From contig JACDOC010000007.1 in assembly GCA_017656295.1 (NCBI GenBank), positions 62,001 to 126,000 of the forward strand: DNA of 64,000 nucleotides, given 5' to 3'. The number at the start of each line of letters is the position of its first letter. The first letter of the stretch is position 1. The notes beneath the pieces were generated by a model. That model was not told where the DNA came from. It was given only the letters and a program-made list of their open reading frames with translations, and searched no databases. The DNA comes from Bacillus sp. (in: firmicutes). GTDB lineage: Bacteria; Bacillota; Bacilli; Bacillales; JACDOC01. Below are positions 42,749 through 51,647 of the stretch, one piece after another. A program made the translations under genes and the position numbers.

Positions 42749-45298
42749 ATGTCACAACAATATAAATCGAGAGAAGAGCGTAAAAAACTACAAGGAATAA
42801 AACGTAAAAACCAAAAGAGAGGAAAAAAACTAGTGTTTCGTCTCATTTTTATGCTATTCCTTTTAGGGGTAATTGGAGCAATTGGTGGAGGAATCACCGC
42901 TGCTTATTATATTAGTCAAGCCCCCCCTTTAGATGAAACTTTACTAAAAGATCCAATTGCATCTGAGATTTATGACAAAGATGGGAATTTTATTACTCGA
43001 ATTGGGACAGAAAAACGAAAATATGTGGAATATGACGATATTCCAAAGTTAGTGGAGGATGCGATTTTAGCAACCGAAGATAACCGTTTTTACAAGCATC
43101 ATGGAATCGACCTTATACGTTTAGGAGGAGCGGTGATTGCTAATATTACCGAAGGGTTTGGTTCCGAAGGAGCAAGTACGTTAACACAACAAGTAGTTAA
43201 AAATTCGTTTTTATCTGATGAAAAAACGATTAAACGTAAAATACAAGAGGCATGGTTAGCTTACCAGTTAGAGCAAAACTATTCAAAAGAAGAAATTTTT
43301 GAAATGTATGTTAACAAAATATACATGTCAGAAGGCATTCACGGAATTGCAACCGCTGCAAATTATTATTATGGAAAAGAATTAAATGATCTCAAGCTGC
43401 ATGAAGCAGCTTTATTGGCAGGAATGCCTCAAGCGCCGAACCGCTATAATCCATACAACAATCCAGAAGCGGCAGAAAAACGGCGAAATACTGTGTTGTA
43501 TTTAATGTATAAGCACGGTCGTATTACGAAAGAAGAAATGGAAGCGGCGAAGCAAATTCCGGTAACAGAAGGACTCCTGAGTGAAGAGTCCCATGTAGCA
43601 AGTAATAAATACGAGGCATTTATCGACTTAGTAATTGAAGAAGTCGAAGCGTTAGGTAATTATAACGTATTTTCCGATGGTCTAAAAATTTATACAACGT
43701 TAGAACCAGAAGCACAAGAATTCGTGGAAAAAATGTTGACGAACGACGGGATGATTCCATTCCCTGACGACAAAATGCAAGCAGGTATCGCGTTGATTGA
43801 TACAAAAACGGGTGAAATTCGCGCTGTAGGAGGCTCTCGAGAAAAAGACGTCAAACGGGGATTTAATTATGCTGTCGATGCGAAACGCCAGCCTGGTTCA
43901 ACAATCAAGCCGATTTTAGACTATGGTCCGGCCATTGAATATTTACAATGGAGCACGTACCACCAAATCGTCGATGAACCGTATACGTATAAAGACGGAA
44001 CGCCAATTCGCAACTATGATGGGTCATATCAAGGACAAATGACCATTCGAAAAGCCCTATACCTTTCTCGTAATATACCAGCATTAAAAGCGATGCAAGC
44101 GGTCGGTCTTGAAAAATCACGGGAATTTGGTGAAAAACTCGGCTTACATTTCGAAAACTTTTATGAATCTTATTCCATTGGTGGAATGGGAGAAGGAGTT
44201 TCACCGCTCGAAATGGCAGGTGCATACGCTGCGTTTGGGAATAACGGTTTTTATACAAAACCATATGCTGTGAAAAAAATCGTTTTACGCGACGGAGAAA
44301 CAGAAATTAATACAACGCCGGAAACGACAGTCGCCATGAAAGATTATACGGCATACATGATTACCGATATGTTAAAAGACGTGTTAACGGTAGGAACTGG
44401 TCAAAAGGCGCGTGTTTCTGGTGTTCCGATAGCCGGGAAAACAGGTACAACAAACTATTCTGCTGAAGAAAGACAAAAATACAACATTACAAACAGTAAA
44501 GCGGCACCGGATATTTGGTTTGTTGGGTATTCAACGAATTATACAGCTGCTGTATGGACCGGGTATGAAAAAAGAAGTGACCCGATCCTACCAAAAGATC
44601 AAAAATTAGCCCAATACATTTTCAAAACATTAATGACGGAAGTTTCGAAAGGAAAAGATAATCCTGACTTTAAAAAGCCATCATCTGTCGTTGAAGTCCC
44701 TGTTGAAGTCGGCTCCAACCCGCCAATGCTTGCGAGCGAATATACACCGAAAGAAGAAATTGTGTACGAATTATTCGTTCGTGGAACGGAACCAACAGAA
44801 GTATCCAAAAAATATGACAAACTAGAAGCGCCGTTCAATATTCAAGCTAAATACCATGAAGAAGAACACGAAATTATCTTAACGTGGGATTATGAAATAA
44901 ATGAAGAGGAAGAGATTCCTGTTGAATTTGAAGTTAGTGTATCCCTTGATGAAGGACCAAAACAAGTGTTAACGACGACGAAAGAAATGGGATTAAACAT
45001 TACGAACCCAATTAATGGTGGCGTATATACATTCTATATCACGGCTATTCGTGGCGAACAACGAAGTGAAGAAAGATCCGTCACGATTCAAATTCCAGAT
45101 AAAACGAAAGAACTTTTTGATGATGACGAAGACGAAGACGAAGATGATGATGAGAAGCCATCGAAAGATAAAAATCAACAGGACGACTCACCATCCTCTC
45201 CGCCAGACGGAGAAAATCCTCCATCGGATGGAACGAACGATATTATTGACTCACTAATCCCTAATCCGGATCGACAAAACGGTTCACCAAGTAACTAA
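42749..45298 (+). CDS. ponA: Class A penicillin-binding protein PonA (PBP1)
   Basis: An 849-residue bifunctional peptidoglycan synthase. A basic cytosolic tail is followed by a membrane helix near residues 28-50. The GT51 glycosyltransferase has EDNRFYKHHGIDLIRL and EGASTLTQQVVKN. The transpeptidase has SxxK in PGSTIKP, SxN in LSRNIPA and KTG in AGKTGTTNYS. A fibronectin-III-like domain comes next, then an acidic, Pro/Ser-rich disordered tail (DDDEDEDEDDDE). The ATG at 42749 is preceded by AAAGGAAG; GTG at 42740 is less likely. It is the client of GpsB encoded at 33073. Confidence 0.95.
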   Translation: MSQQYKSREERKKLQGIKRKNQKRGKKLVFRLIFMLFLLGVIGAIGGGITAAYYISQAPPLDETLLKDPIASEIYDKDGNFITRIGTEKRKYVEYDDIPKLVEDAILATEDNRFYKHHGIDLIRLGGAVIANITEGFGSEGASTLTQQVVKNSFLSDEKTIKRKIQEAWLAYQLEQNYSKEEIFEMYVNKIYMSEGIHGIATAANYYYGKELNDLKLHEAALLAGMPQAPNRYNPYNNPEAAEKRRNTVLYLMYKHGRITKEEMEAAKQIPVTEGLLSEESHVASNKYEAFIDLVIEEVEALGNYNVFSDGLKIYTTLEPEAQEFVEKMLTNDGMIPFPDDKMQAGIALIDTKTGEIRAVGGSREKDVKRGFNYAVDAKRQPGSTIKPILDYGPAIEYLQWSTYHQIVDEPYTYKDGTPIRNYDGSYQGQMTIRKALYLSRNIPALKAMQAVGLEKSREFGEKLGLHFENFYESYSIGGMGEGVSPLEMAGAYAAFGNNGFYTKPYAVKKIVLRDGETEINTTPETTVAMKDYTAYMITDMLKDVLTVGTGQKARVSGVPIAGKTGTTNYSAEERQKYNITNSKAAPDIWFVGYSTNYTAAVWTGYEKRSDPILPKDQKLAQYIFKTLMTEVSKGKDNPDFKKPSSVVEVPVEVGSNPPMLASEYTPKEEIVYELFVRGTEPTEVSKKYDKLEAPFNIQAKYHEEEHEIILTWDYEINEEEEIPVEFEVSVSLDEGPKQVLTTTKEMGLNITNPINGGVYTFYITAIRGEQRSEERSVTIQIPDKTKELFDDDEDEDEDDDEKPSKDKNQQDDSPSSPPDGENPPSDGTNDIIDSLIPNPDRQNGSPSN

Positions 45299-45300
45299 AA

Positions 45301-45330
45301 AAGCTTGTCAGTTTTCTGACAAGCTTTTCT
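45301..45330. terminator. Bidirectional terminator between ponA and ypoC
   Basis: AAGCTTGTCAG-TTTT-CTGACAAGCTT followed by TTCTTTTT on the plus strand. The ypoC stop lies inside the stem. Confidence 0.82.
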
Positions 45331-45835
45331 TTTTATTTAAAGCTAATGCCTTCGCCAATCGTTTTTGTTGGTCTTGAAATAACTCTTGTAATTGAATAAA
45401 CGAATGATATAAAAAAGGTCGATTAACAATGAAGGTTAGCCGTTCCACCACGTTGACTGGCGTCAAAGAACAGTCTTTCAGCGCAAGTTCCCATTGGTTC
45501 AAACAAACTGGACGGCCATTCGACCAAAATATCATCATAAAAAATAAGGCAATCGATTCTATCATCAATCGTTCAGTCCCTTTTTGCCGCTCATGATACA
45601 TTTGACTTAGCACCTGAAGCCGTTCATTCCAAAGGTGAACGAGCTTAGGAACAAACTTCTCGCGTTCATTCCACGGATACGTGTCAAAGTTACCTGTCTT
45701 CTCCATCAATTCATAGTAGAATAATGGATCAAGCGGACGAAAAGATTGTTCACTTTCTTCGATAGGGACAAAGATTAAATTTTTTGGAAAAAATAACGGG
45801 TGAGCCAACGTAGGCGGAAGCATAACTTTTAACAC
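45308..45835 (-). CDS. ypoC: YpoC family protein
   Basis: A 175-residue soluble helical protein of the YpoC family (PLFYYELMEKTGNFDTYPWNE; FFMMIFWSNGRPVCLNQW). Its function is unknown. The start is GTG at 45835, seven bases after AAGGAGG, 2 bp after nth. The dnaD-nth-ypoC order is conserved in Bacillus. Confidence 0.85.
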   Translation of the reverse strand: MLKVMLPPTLAHPLFFPKNLIFVPIEESEQSFRPLDPLFYYELMEKTGNFDTYPWNEREKFVPKLVHLWNERLQVLSQMYHERQKGTERLMIESIALFFMMIFWSNGRPVCLNQWELALKDCSLTPVNVVERLTFIVNRPFLYHSFIQLQELFQDQQKRLAKALALNKKKSLSEN

Positions 45836-45837
45836 GA

Positions 45838-46494
45838 TTATGCCTCCTTCACTTTTTTTAGCCTTTTCTTTCCTTCACGACATAAATCGTTTAACGGACA
45901 AACGGGACATTGTGGGTTTTGGGCTTTACAATGATAACGACCAAAGAAAATCATTCGGTGATGAGTAATAGCCCACTCTTCTTTCGGGACTTTTTTCATT
46001 AACGTTTTTTCCACTTCTAAAACAGAATCTTTCCAACGACAAATACCTAGACGTTTACTTACACGTTCCACATGCGTATCAACGGCAATCGCTGGAATAC
46101 CAAAGGCGACAGAAACAACAACATTTGCTGTTTTTCGTCCCACTCCAGGTAAAGTCATTAATGTATCACGATCTTTTGGTACTTCTCCCCTATAGGAGTC
46201 AATTAATGTTTGACATAGCTTTTGAATATTTTTTGCTTTATTACGATATAGACCGATTGACCGAATGTCATTTTGTAGTTCTTCTACCGGTACTTTGATG
46301 TAGTCTTCTGGTGTTTTATATTTTTGGAACAATTTTTTCGTTACTTTATTTACTAATGCATCTGTACATTGAGCAGACAAAACAACGGCAATTAATAATT
46401 CAAATGGATTAGAATGGTTAAGTTCGCAATGGGCATCTGGAAACATTTCTCCCATGACATCTAAACAATGACGAATTTGTTGTTTGTTTAACAT
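45838..46494 (-). CDS. nth: Endonuclease III
   Basis: A 218-residue base-excision DNA glycosylase/AP lyase. Helix-hairpin-helix LPGVGRKTANVV includes the catalytic Lys, and the catalytic Asp is in AVDTHVERVSKRLG. The 4Fe-4S cysteines are CKAQNPQCPVCPLNDLC. Removes oxidised pyrimidines. It starts 22 bp after dnaD and overlaps none. Confidence 0.96.
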   Translation of the reverse strand: MLNKQQIRHCLDVMGEMFPDAHCELNHSNPFELLIAVVLSAQCTDALVNKVTKKLFQKYKTPEDYIKVPVEELQNDIRSIGLYRNKAKNIQKLCQTLIDSYRGEVPKDRDTLMTLPGVGRKTANVVVSVAFGIPAIAVDTHVERVSKRLGICRWKDSVLEVEKTLMKKVPKEEWAITHHRMIFFGRYHCKAQNPQCPVCPLNDLCREGKKRLKKVKEA

Positions 46495-46516
46495 CCATTG
46501 ATTTCCTTTCTACTGA

Positions 46517-47212
46517 TTATTGTTCTAGCCAATTGTACAAAGGAAGTTTTTTCGTTCGTTTTTCATCTAGTGGCACTCCTTTTTTTCTCTCGCGAAACTT
46601 TTGTCCATAAATTCTGGCTTGCTCGATCGTATGAATTCCATTTTTCTTCCATTCAAATAATATCCGATCAATATAACGAAAATTGAGCTTTCCTGACATC
46701 ACGGCTTCCCGTAAAGCCGCTTTAATAATACTTGGGTCATGGTGATCTTGATCCATCCAAATGGCTAATGTCTCACATTCAATCGGTGACAACGGACGAC
46801 CAAACTCTTGCTCGAAAACGGTATATAAATCCGTTTCTTTCTGGGTAAGTTCTATTTTATTTTGTTTCGTGTTTTGGCGCAAATGACATTCAATCAATTG
46901 GTACCAAAGTGGCTTCAAGGAATAAGCTTCGTATCGAATTTGGTCAGATGTATAATAATCCTCAATTGAAAGAAACCCTTTTTGAACAAGATGACGAAGA
47001 AGAACCGTGCACTCTTCTTCACTTATAGTCATTTGGGATGCCAACTGTTCAGGTGTTGGGAATGGATTCCCTTTTTGAATAGAAGCGTGAACGTGCATAA
47101 TTAACACTAATTCTTTTTCGTTCAACCCAAGGGTTGTATAGTACGACAACAACAAATGAGGGAATTGTACCATCCCATCGTTCATCATCGAAATCAGTAA
47201 CTCTTTCTCCAT
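46517..47212 (-). CDS. dnaD: DNA replication initiation protein DnaD
   Basis: A 231-residue primosome protein. An N-terminal winged-helix oligomerisation domain (LLLSYYTTLGLNEKELVLIM) precedes a C-terminal DDBH2/DnaB-2 domain (FEQEFGRPLSPIECETLAIW). It loads the replicative helicase with DnaB and DnaI. The start at 47212 (MEKELLISMM) is seven bases after AGAGGTG; the longer reading to 47272 has no site. Confidence 0.94.
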   Translation of the reverse strand: MEKELLISMMNDGMVQFPHLLLSYYTTLGLNEKELVLIMHVHASIQKGNPFPTPEQLASQMTISEEECTVLLRHLVQKGFLSIEDYYTSDQIRYEAYSLKPLWYQLIECHLRQNTKQNKIELTQKETDLYTVFEQEFGRPLSPIECETLAIWMDQDHHDPSIIKAALREAVMSGKLNFRYIDRILFEWKKNGIHTIEQARIYGQKFRERKKGVPLDEKRTKKLPLYNWLEQ

Positions 47213-47271
47213 GTTTAGACACCTCTCATCCAGTATACCATGAAGATGTAATTCGTGTGGTTGCTTAAACA

Positions 47272-47306
47272 AAAAGAATAACCACGCACATGTTGTACGT
47301 GGTTAC
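47272..47306 (-). terminator. Terminator of asnS
   Basis: On the minus strand GTAACCACG-loop-CGTGGTTAT is followed by TCTTTTTG. Confidence 0.75.
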
Positions 47307-47311
47307 TATTC

Positions 47312-48604
47312 TTACGGATACAGACGGTTAAGAAGACGTGGAAACGGAATCGTCTCACGAACGTGTTCAACACCACTAATCCACGCCACCGTTCGCTCTA
47401 ATCCAAGACCGAATCCAGAATGCGGTACAGAACCGTATTGACGTAGTTCTAAATACCATTGATAAGCATCTAGTGGTAAGTTATGTTCCTCGAGACGTTG
47501 TTTGAGTAAATTATAATCGTGAATACGTTCGGAACCACCGATAATTTCTCCGTATCCTTCAGGAGCAATTAAATCGGCGCATAACACAACTTCAGGACGA
47601 TTTGGATCTGGCTGCATGTAGAACGGTTTTAACTCTGTTGGGTAATGGGTAATAAAGACCGGTTTATCGAAACTTTCAGCAATTGCCGTTTCGTGAGGTG
47701 CACCGAAATCGTCTCCCCACTTAATATCATCGAATCCTTTTTCATGAAGAAGCTGAATCGCCTCATCGTACGTAATACGTGGGAACGGAGCTTTCACTTG
47801 CTCCAACTTGGATGTATCACGACCTAAGCGCTGAAGTTCTAATTGACAATTTTTGAGTACCGATTGAACAATATGGGATACATATTCTTCTTGAACTTTT
47901 AAATTGTCTTCAAATTCATAAAACGCCATTTCCGGTTCAATCATCCAAAACTCAATTAAATGACGACGGGTTTTTGATTTTTCTGCACGGAAGGTTGGAC
48001 CAAACGAGAACACTTTTCCTAACGCCATCGCCGCAGCTTCCATATATAACTGACCTGATTGAGACAGATAAGCATCTTCATCAAAATATTTTGTATGGAA
48101 TAGCTCTGTTGTTCCTTCAGGAGCACTTCCTGTTAAGATAGGTGGGTCGACTTTTACGAAACCTCGCTCGTTAAAGAATTCGTACGTAGCTCGAATAATT
48201 TCATTTCGAATTTTCATTATGGCATGTTGACGACGGGAACGTAGCCATAAATGGCGATGGTCCATTAAAAACTCGGTCCCATGTTCCTTCGGTGTAATTG
48301 GGAAATCTACCGATTCATGAATGATGTCAATGTCACGAACGTGTAGCTCATAACCAAATGGTGAACGACTATCTTCTTGTACTACACCCATTACATAAAG
48401 AGAAGTTTCTTGGGTGATGGATTTAGCTTTCGCAAAAACCTCTTCATCGACTTCGCTTTTAACAACGACCCCTTGAATAAAGCCAGAGCCATCACGCAAT
48501 TGTAAAAAGGCAATTTTACCGCTTGAACGTTTATTTGCCAGCCAAGCTCCAATCGTGACTTCTTGTCCGACATATTTATGCACTTCTGCAATTGTTGTTT
48601 TCAC
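47312..48604 (-). CDS. asnS: Asparaginyl-tRNA synthetase
   Basis: A 430-residue class IIb aminoacyl-tRNA synthetase. The N-terminal OB-fold ([20 protein letters not shown]) binds the anticodon. Class II motif 2 is [21 protein letters not shown] and motif 3 is [12 protein letters not shown]. The start is GTG at 48604 ([10 protein letters not shown]), seven bases after GGAGGG, giving the same length as B. subtilis AsnS. No T-box leader is visible in the 110-bp gap to aspB. Confidence 0.96.
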   Translation of the reverse strand: MKTTIAEVHKYVGQEVTIGAWLANKRSSGKIAFLQLRDGSGFIQGVVVKSEVDEEVFAKAKSITQETSLYVMGVVQEDSRSPFGYELHVRDIDIIHESVDFPITPKEHGTEFLMDHRHLWLRSRRQHAIMKIRNEIIRATYEFFNERGFVKVDPPILTGSAPEGTTELFHTKYFDEDAYLSQSGQLYMEAAAMALGKVFSFGPTFRAEKSKTRRHLIEFWMIEPEMAFYEFEDNLKVQEEYVSHIVQSVLKNCQLELQRLGRDTSKLEQVKAPFPRITYDEAIQLLHEKGFDDIKWGDDFGAPHETAIAESFDKPVFITHYPTELKPFYMQPDPNRPEVVLCADLIAPEGYGEIIGGSERIHDYNLLKQRLEEHNLPLDAYQWYLELRQYGSVPHSGFGLGLERTVAWISGVEHVRETIPFPRLLNRLYP

Positions 48605-48700
48605 ATTCATTCCCTCCAAAAAGATTCAACCAGCTATCGTATGTATCGTTAATATTATACCGATATGAATAAAATCAAGCAATACGTATATCCTTCAAAT

Positions 48701-48730
48701 AAAAATGGCTAAGATTACTTAGCCATTTTT
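48701..48730 (-). terminator. Terminator of aspB
   Basis: AAAAATGGCTAAG-ATTA-CTTAGCCATTTTT; the aspB stop lies in the loop. T runs on both strands. Confidence 0.8.
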
Positions 48731-49908
48731 TGTTCAACGAATGAATGAATACGTTGAATTGCTTTTTCTAGTAATTGTAAAGATGTCGCATACGATAACC
48801 GAATGTTATCCGGTGCCCCAAAACCAGAACCAGGAATCACCGCTACTTTGGCCTCTTCAAGTAACGCTTTGGCAAAGTCATCTACGTTAGCGTATCCTGT
48901 CCATTCTGCCGCTTTTTTCACATTTGGAAACAGATAAAACGCTCCTTGCGGCTTGACACAAGAAAAGCCAGGAATTGCCACTAATTGGTCGTAAATGATA
49001 TTTAACCGCTCTTCAAACGCTTGGCGCATTTCTTCCACTGGTACTTGCGTGCCTTCATACGCAGCAATGCTAGCAAACTGTGCGGTTGTCGTTGGGTTGG
49101 ATGTTGAATGACTCGCTAAGTCCGTCATCGCTTTTATGATTTGTTGGTTACCTGCTGCATAACCAATGCGCCAACCTGTCATGGAATGTGATTTAGAAAC
49201 ACCGTTAATAATGATGGTTTGATCTTTTAATTCAGAGGACAATTGGGCAATCGAAACGTGTTTGGCTCCACCATAAATGAGCTTTTCATAAATTTCATCA
49301 GAAACGATAAGAACTCCTTTTTCGATACAAACTTCACCAATGGCTCTCAACTCTTCTTCGCTATATAACATCCCTGTCGGATTGCTAGGTGAATTAATTA
49401 TAACCGCTTTTGTTCGTTCGGTAATGGCTTCTTTTAATTGTTCGGGAGTAATCTTGAAATGTTGCTCTTCTTTACCTTCAATGAATACAGGAACTCCTCC
49501 AGCTAATTTCACTTGTTCAGGATAGCTGACCCAATAAGGAATTGGAATAATTACTTCATCCCCTTCGTTTAGTAATACTTGGAAAAGAGTATATAATGCA
49601 TGCTTTGCGCCACTAGTGACGATAATTTCAGAAGAGGTATAATCTAACCCTTGATCTTGTTTAAATTTTCGAATAATCGCTTCTTTTAAGGCTGGTAATC
49701 CTCCAGACGGTGTATATTTCGTTTGTCCTGCATGCATGGACTCGGTCGCTGCTTTTAAAATATGTTCTGGTGTATTAAAATCAGGCTCCCCTGCACCAAG
49801 CCCAATCACGTCAATTCCTTTTGCTTTCATTTCTTTTGCTTTTGCCGTAATTGCTAATGTAGATGAAGGTGTTAAAGCACTCACACGGTCAGCTAAAGTA
49901 ATTTTCAT
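48715..49908 (-). CDS. aspB: Aspartate aminotransferase
   Basis: A 397-residue PLP-dependent class I aminotransferase interconverting aspartate and oxaloacetate. The PLP Lys is in SKSHSMTGWRIGYAAG, the substrate Arg in SGFGAPDNIRLSYA, and the family start IGLGAGEPDFNTPEHI is present. The start at 49908 (MKITLADRVS) has only a G-rich site (TTGGGGGTTTG) and lies 19 bp after ypmB. A ~4-residue longer C-terminus than the B. subtilis enzyme is minor. Confidence 0.95.
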   Translation of the reverse strand: MKITLADRVSALTPSSTLAITAKAKEMKAKGIDVIGLGAGEPDFNTPEHILKAATESMHAGQTKYTPSGGLPALKEAIIRKFKQDQGLDYTSSEIIVTSGAKHALYTLFQVLLNEGDEVIIPIPYWVSYPEQVKLAGGVPVFIEGKEEQHFKITPEQLKEAITERTKAVIINSPSNPTGMLYSEEELRAIGEVCIEKGVLIVSDEIYEKLIYGGAKHVSIAQLSSELKDQTIIINGVSKSHSMTGWRIGYAAGNQQIIKAMTDLASHSTSNPTTTAQFASIAAYEGTQVPVEEMRQAFEERLNIIYDQLVAIPGFSCVKPQGAFYLFPNVKKAAEWTGYANVDDFAKALLEEAKVAVIPGSGFGAPDNIRLSYATSLQLLEKAIQRIHSFVEQKMAK

Positions 49909-49927
49909 TTTACAAACCCCCAATTTT

Positions 49928-50398
49928 TTAAAGTTTTTCAATAGTTCTCCACCATTCCCCAGTATCAAAACGAATGTAATAATAATTTAATTGATCATGT
50001 TCGTTAATATAAGCAATCTCCCATAAGGGAATTGTCCTCTCCATCCCTAAATGGGCATGTAGAATTTTTTTTGGCGATTTATCTGTCTTTAATTTCTGAA
50101 TCGCTTCTTGTTCTGATATTCCTTGGTCCCATCGAAGGACTGTCGTATGTTTCGTTTCCTTATTTATCCAAACAACATATTTTTTTCCGTTTTCCCTTAA
50201 CCCAATGACGACATAATAACTAGATGTTCCATGATACCAATAAAAGGTCTCTGGATTGGTAATGTCCGCCAATTGTTTAGCTAAACGAAAAGCTTCTTGT
50301 TCAGCGTTTTTAAAAGGAGCGCTTGCTTGAACATATAAGTAACCCGCTCCAACAAGAAGTAATAAGCCGAAAAAAATAATGGTGACCTTTTTTTTCAT
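49928..50398 (-). CDS. ypmB: YpmB, membrane-anchored DUF5590 protein
   Basis: A 156-residue protein with an N-terminal signal-anchor (KKKVTIIFFGLLLLVGAGYLY) and an extracytoplasmic domain with two PepSY-like halves (TTVLRWDQGISEQEAIQKL; YYYIRFDTGEWWRTI). Function unknown. It lies between ypmA and aspB as in B. subtilis, 17 and 19 bp apart, so it is one operon with them. Confidence 0.88.
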   Translation of the reverse strand: MKKKVTIIFFGLLLLVGAGYLYVQASAPFKNAEQEAFRLAKQLADITNPETFYWYHGTSSYYVVIGLRENGKKYVVWINKETKHTTVLRWDQGISEQEAIQKLKTDKSPKKILHAHLGMERTIPLWEIAYINEHDQLNYYYIRFDTGEWWRTIEKL

Positions 50399-50415
50399 AT
50401 TATCACTTCACATTC

Positions 50416-50586
50416 TTATGTACGATAAATGGTAAAAATAGCTTTATCTTTATTTTCTGGATCTAAGCTTAAACCAAACATTAAATCGTTACGTTTCAAG
50501 GTCCGATTTAATAAATCAACAATTTTGTACAGATCTTCATGATAGTCAACTTTTACAGATGATAAAATCTCGATTTTGCTATCCAC
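50416..50586 (-). CDS. ypmA: YpmA, DUF4264 small protein
   Basis: A 56-residue protein read by hand (MDSKIEILSSVKVDYHEDLY...). The middle LYKIVDLLNRTLKRNDLMFGL and end AIFTIYRT match the YpmA/DUF4264 family. The start is GTG at 50586, five bases after GGGGGAG. It is the first gene of ypmA-ypmB-aspB. Function unknown. Confidence 0.88.
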   Translation of the reverse strand: MDSKIEILSSVKVDYHEDLYKIVDLLNRTLKRNDLMFGLSLDPENKDKAIFTIYRT

Positions 50587-50670
50587 TTCATCTCCCCCAT
50601 TTCAAACAAAAATTGTTACAAATACATTGCATTTTGGTGGTAACAATAAAAGTAATGACACCTATTGAAT

Positions 50671-50679
50671 ATTATATCA
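50671..50679 (-). promoter_or_regulatory. Extended -10 promoter of ypmA
   Basis: On the minus strand TGA-TATAAT (extended -10). The -35 region is poor. It lies about 80 bp before ypmA. A second option is TTGACT-17 bp-TACATT just upstream. Confidence 0.5.
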
Positions 50680-50745
50680 GCAATGTAAGTCAAAAACGTT
50701 GTAAAGTCAATAAATAATCTTTCTAGTCCACTCACACGCTGAAAG

Positions 50746-50770
50746 GCTGCGATTAAATCGCAGCTTTTTT
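50746..50770 (+). terminator. Hairpin between the MBL-like gene and ypmA
   Basis: GCTGCGAT-TAA-ATCGCAGC followed by TTTTTTGC on the plus strand. For the leftward MBL-like gene the stem comes right after its stop but lacks a clean T run on that strand (CTTTCAGC). Confidence 0.5.
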
Positions 50771-50791
50771 GCATGTAACATTCAGTTTAGT

Positions 50792-51598
50792 TCATTTTAG
50801 CTCTGGCGGCAATGTGATGACTTCATAATTCGTAGGAGAAAATTTAATCGTGACTAAGCCATGATTTTTCGTATAATACACGTCAATCCACGATTCATTC
50901 AATAGTTTCATTATGTCTTCATGTGGACGCTGATTTTTCGAATAAAAAATAATGGCCACTTGCGGGTCCATATGATGAACAATTTGTTCTGTTATGGATT
51001 GTTCTTCGGCATAGTTAGCGACTTTAATAATATTCACATTTTTTAATGGCAATTGTAAAATGTGGCGCTCCCCATCCTTGGAACATGAAGAAAACCAAAC
51101 CAATTGATGTTCATAAAAAGAAAACTGGAAATTTAATAGAAGCGGATTCATTTCTATCCACAGTATTTTAGCATGTAATTGCTCCGAAAGAGAATAGGTC
51201 TTACCTTCCTGCCAAACGGTATTAAAAACGCTTCCTTTTTGAAAAAGGATTTTTTTCCCACTAATCACTTCTTGAACATGATATTTGTGAATGAGCTCGG
51301 TTAACAGTTCAACATCAATGGCATCGTGGGAGGTAAGAAGCATTCGTTGGATATGATTTACTTTAAAGTATGATAATTGCTCCTTTAGTTGCTTCACATT
51401 AGTCGATTGACCATTTGTCAATAAAATATACTGTTGGTCAGGCAAATGAATTAAGGCTATTTCCCCGTTGTTTAATGACAAAAACGTGATTGCCATTTCA
51501 TCGTCTTTTAAATTTAAATCGATCATTTCCGCATAAGCGATAGTAGAATCAAAACATATGCAAATTAAAATTATGTGTAAAAAAAATCGAGCACCCAT
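50792..51598 (-). CDS. Exported protein with degenerate metallo-beta-lactamase-like fold (ComEC C-terminal domain-like)
   Basis: A 268-residue protein. An N-terminal hydrophobic signal (FFLHIILICICFDSTIAYA) probably directs it outside. The layout (AITFLSLNNGEIALIHLPDQ; QYILLTNGQS; LKEQLSYFKVNHIQRMLLTS) parallels the MBL domain of ComEC, but the metal motif HxHxDH is replaced by SHDAIDVELL, so metal catalysis is unlikely. The start at 51598 is the third ATG after GGAGG. It follows dinG by 49 bp. Fold assignment is by pattern only. Confidence 0.6.
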   Translation of the reverse strand: MGARFFLHIILICICFDSTIAYAEMIDLNLKDDEMAITFLSLNNGEIALIHLPDQQYILLTNGQSTNVKQLKEQLSYFKVNHIQRMLLTSHDAIDVELLTELIHKYHVQEVISGKKILFQKGSVFNTVWQEGKTYSLSEQLHAKILWIEMNPLLLNFQFSFYEHQLVWFSSCSKDGERHILQLPLKNVNIIKVANYAEEQSITEQIVHHMDPQVAIIFYSKNQRPHEDIMKLLNESWIDVYYTKNHGLVTIKFSPTNYEVITLPPELK

Positions 51599-51647
51599 CA
51601 TCATTCCTCCATCCATTTGTTAGGGTGCGTCGATTTTTAGAAATTTA

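Noticed and set aside
48605-48714. T-box leader before asnS
   Set aside because: The gap is only about 110 bp and contains no T-box core sequence or specifier stem.
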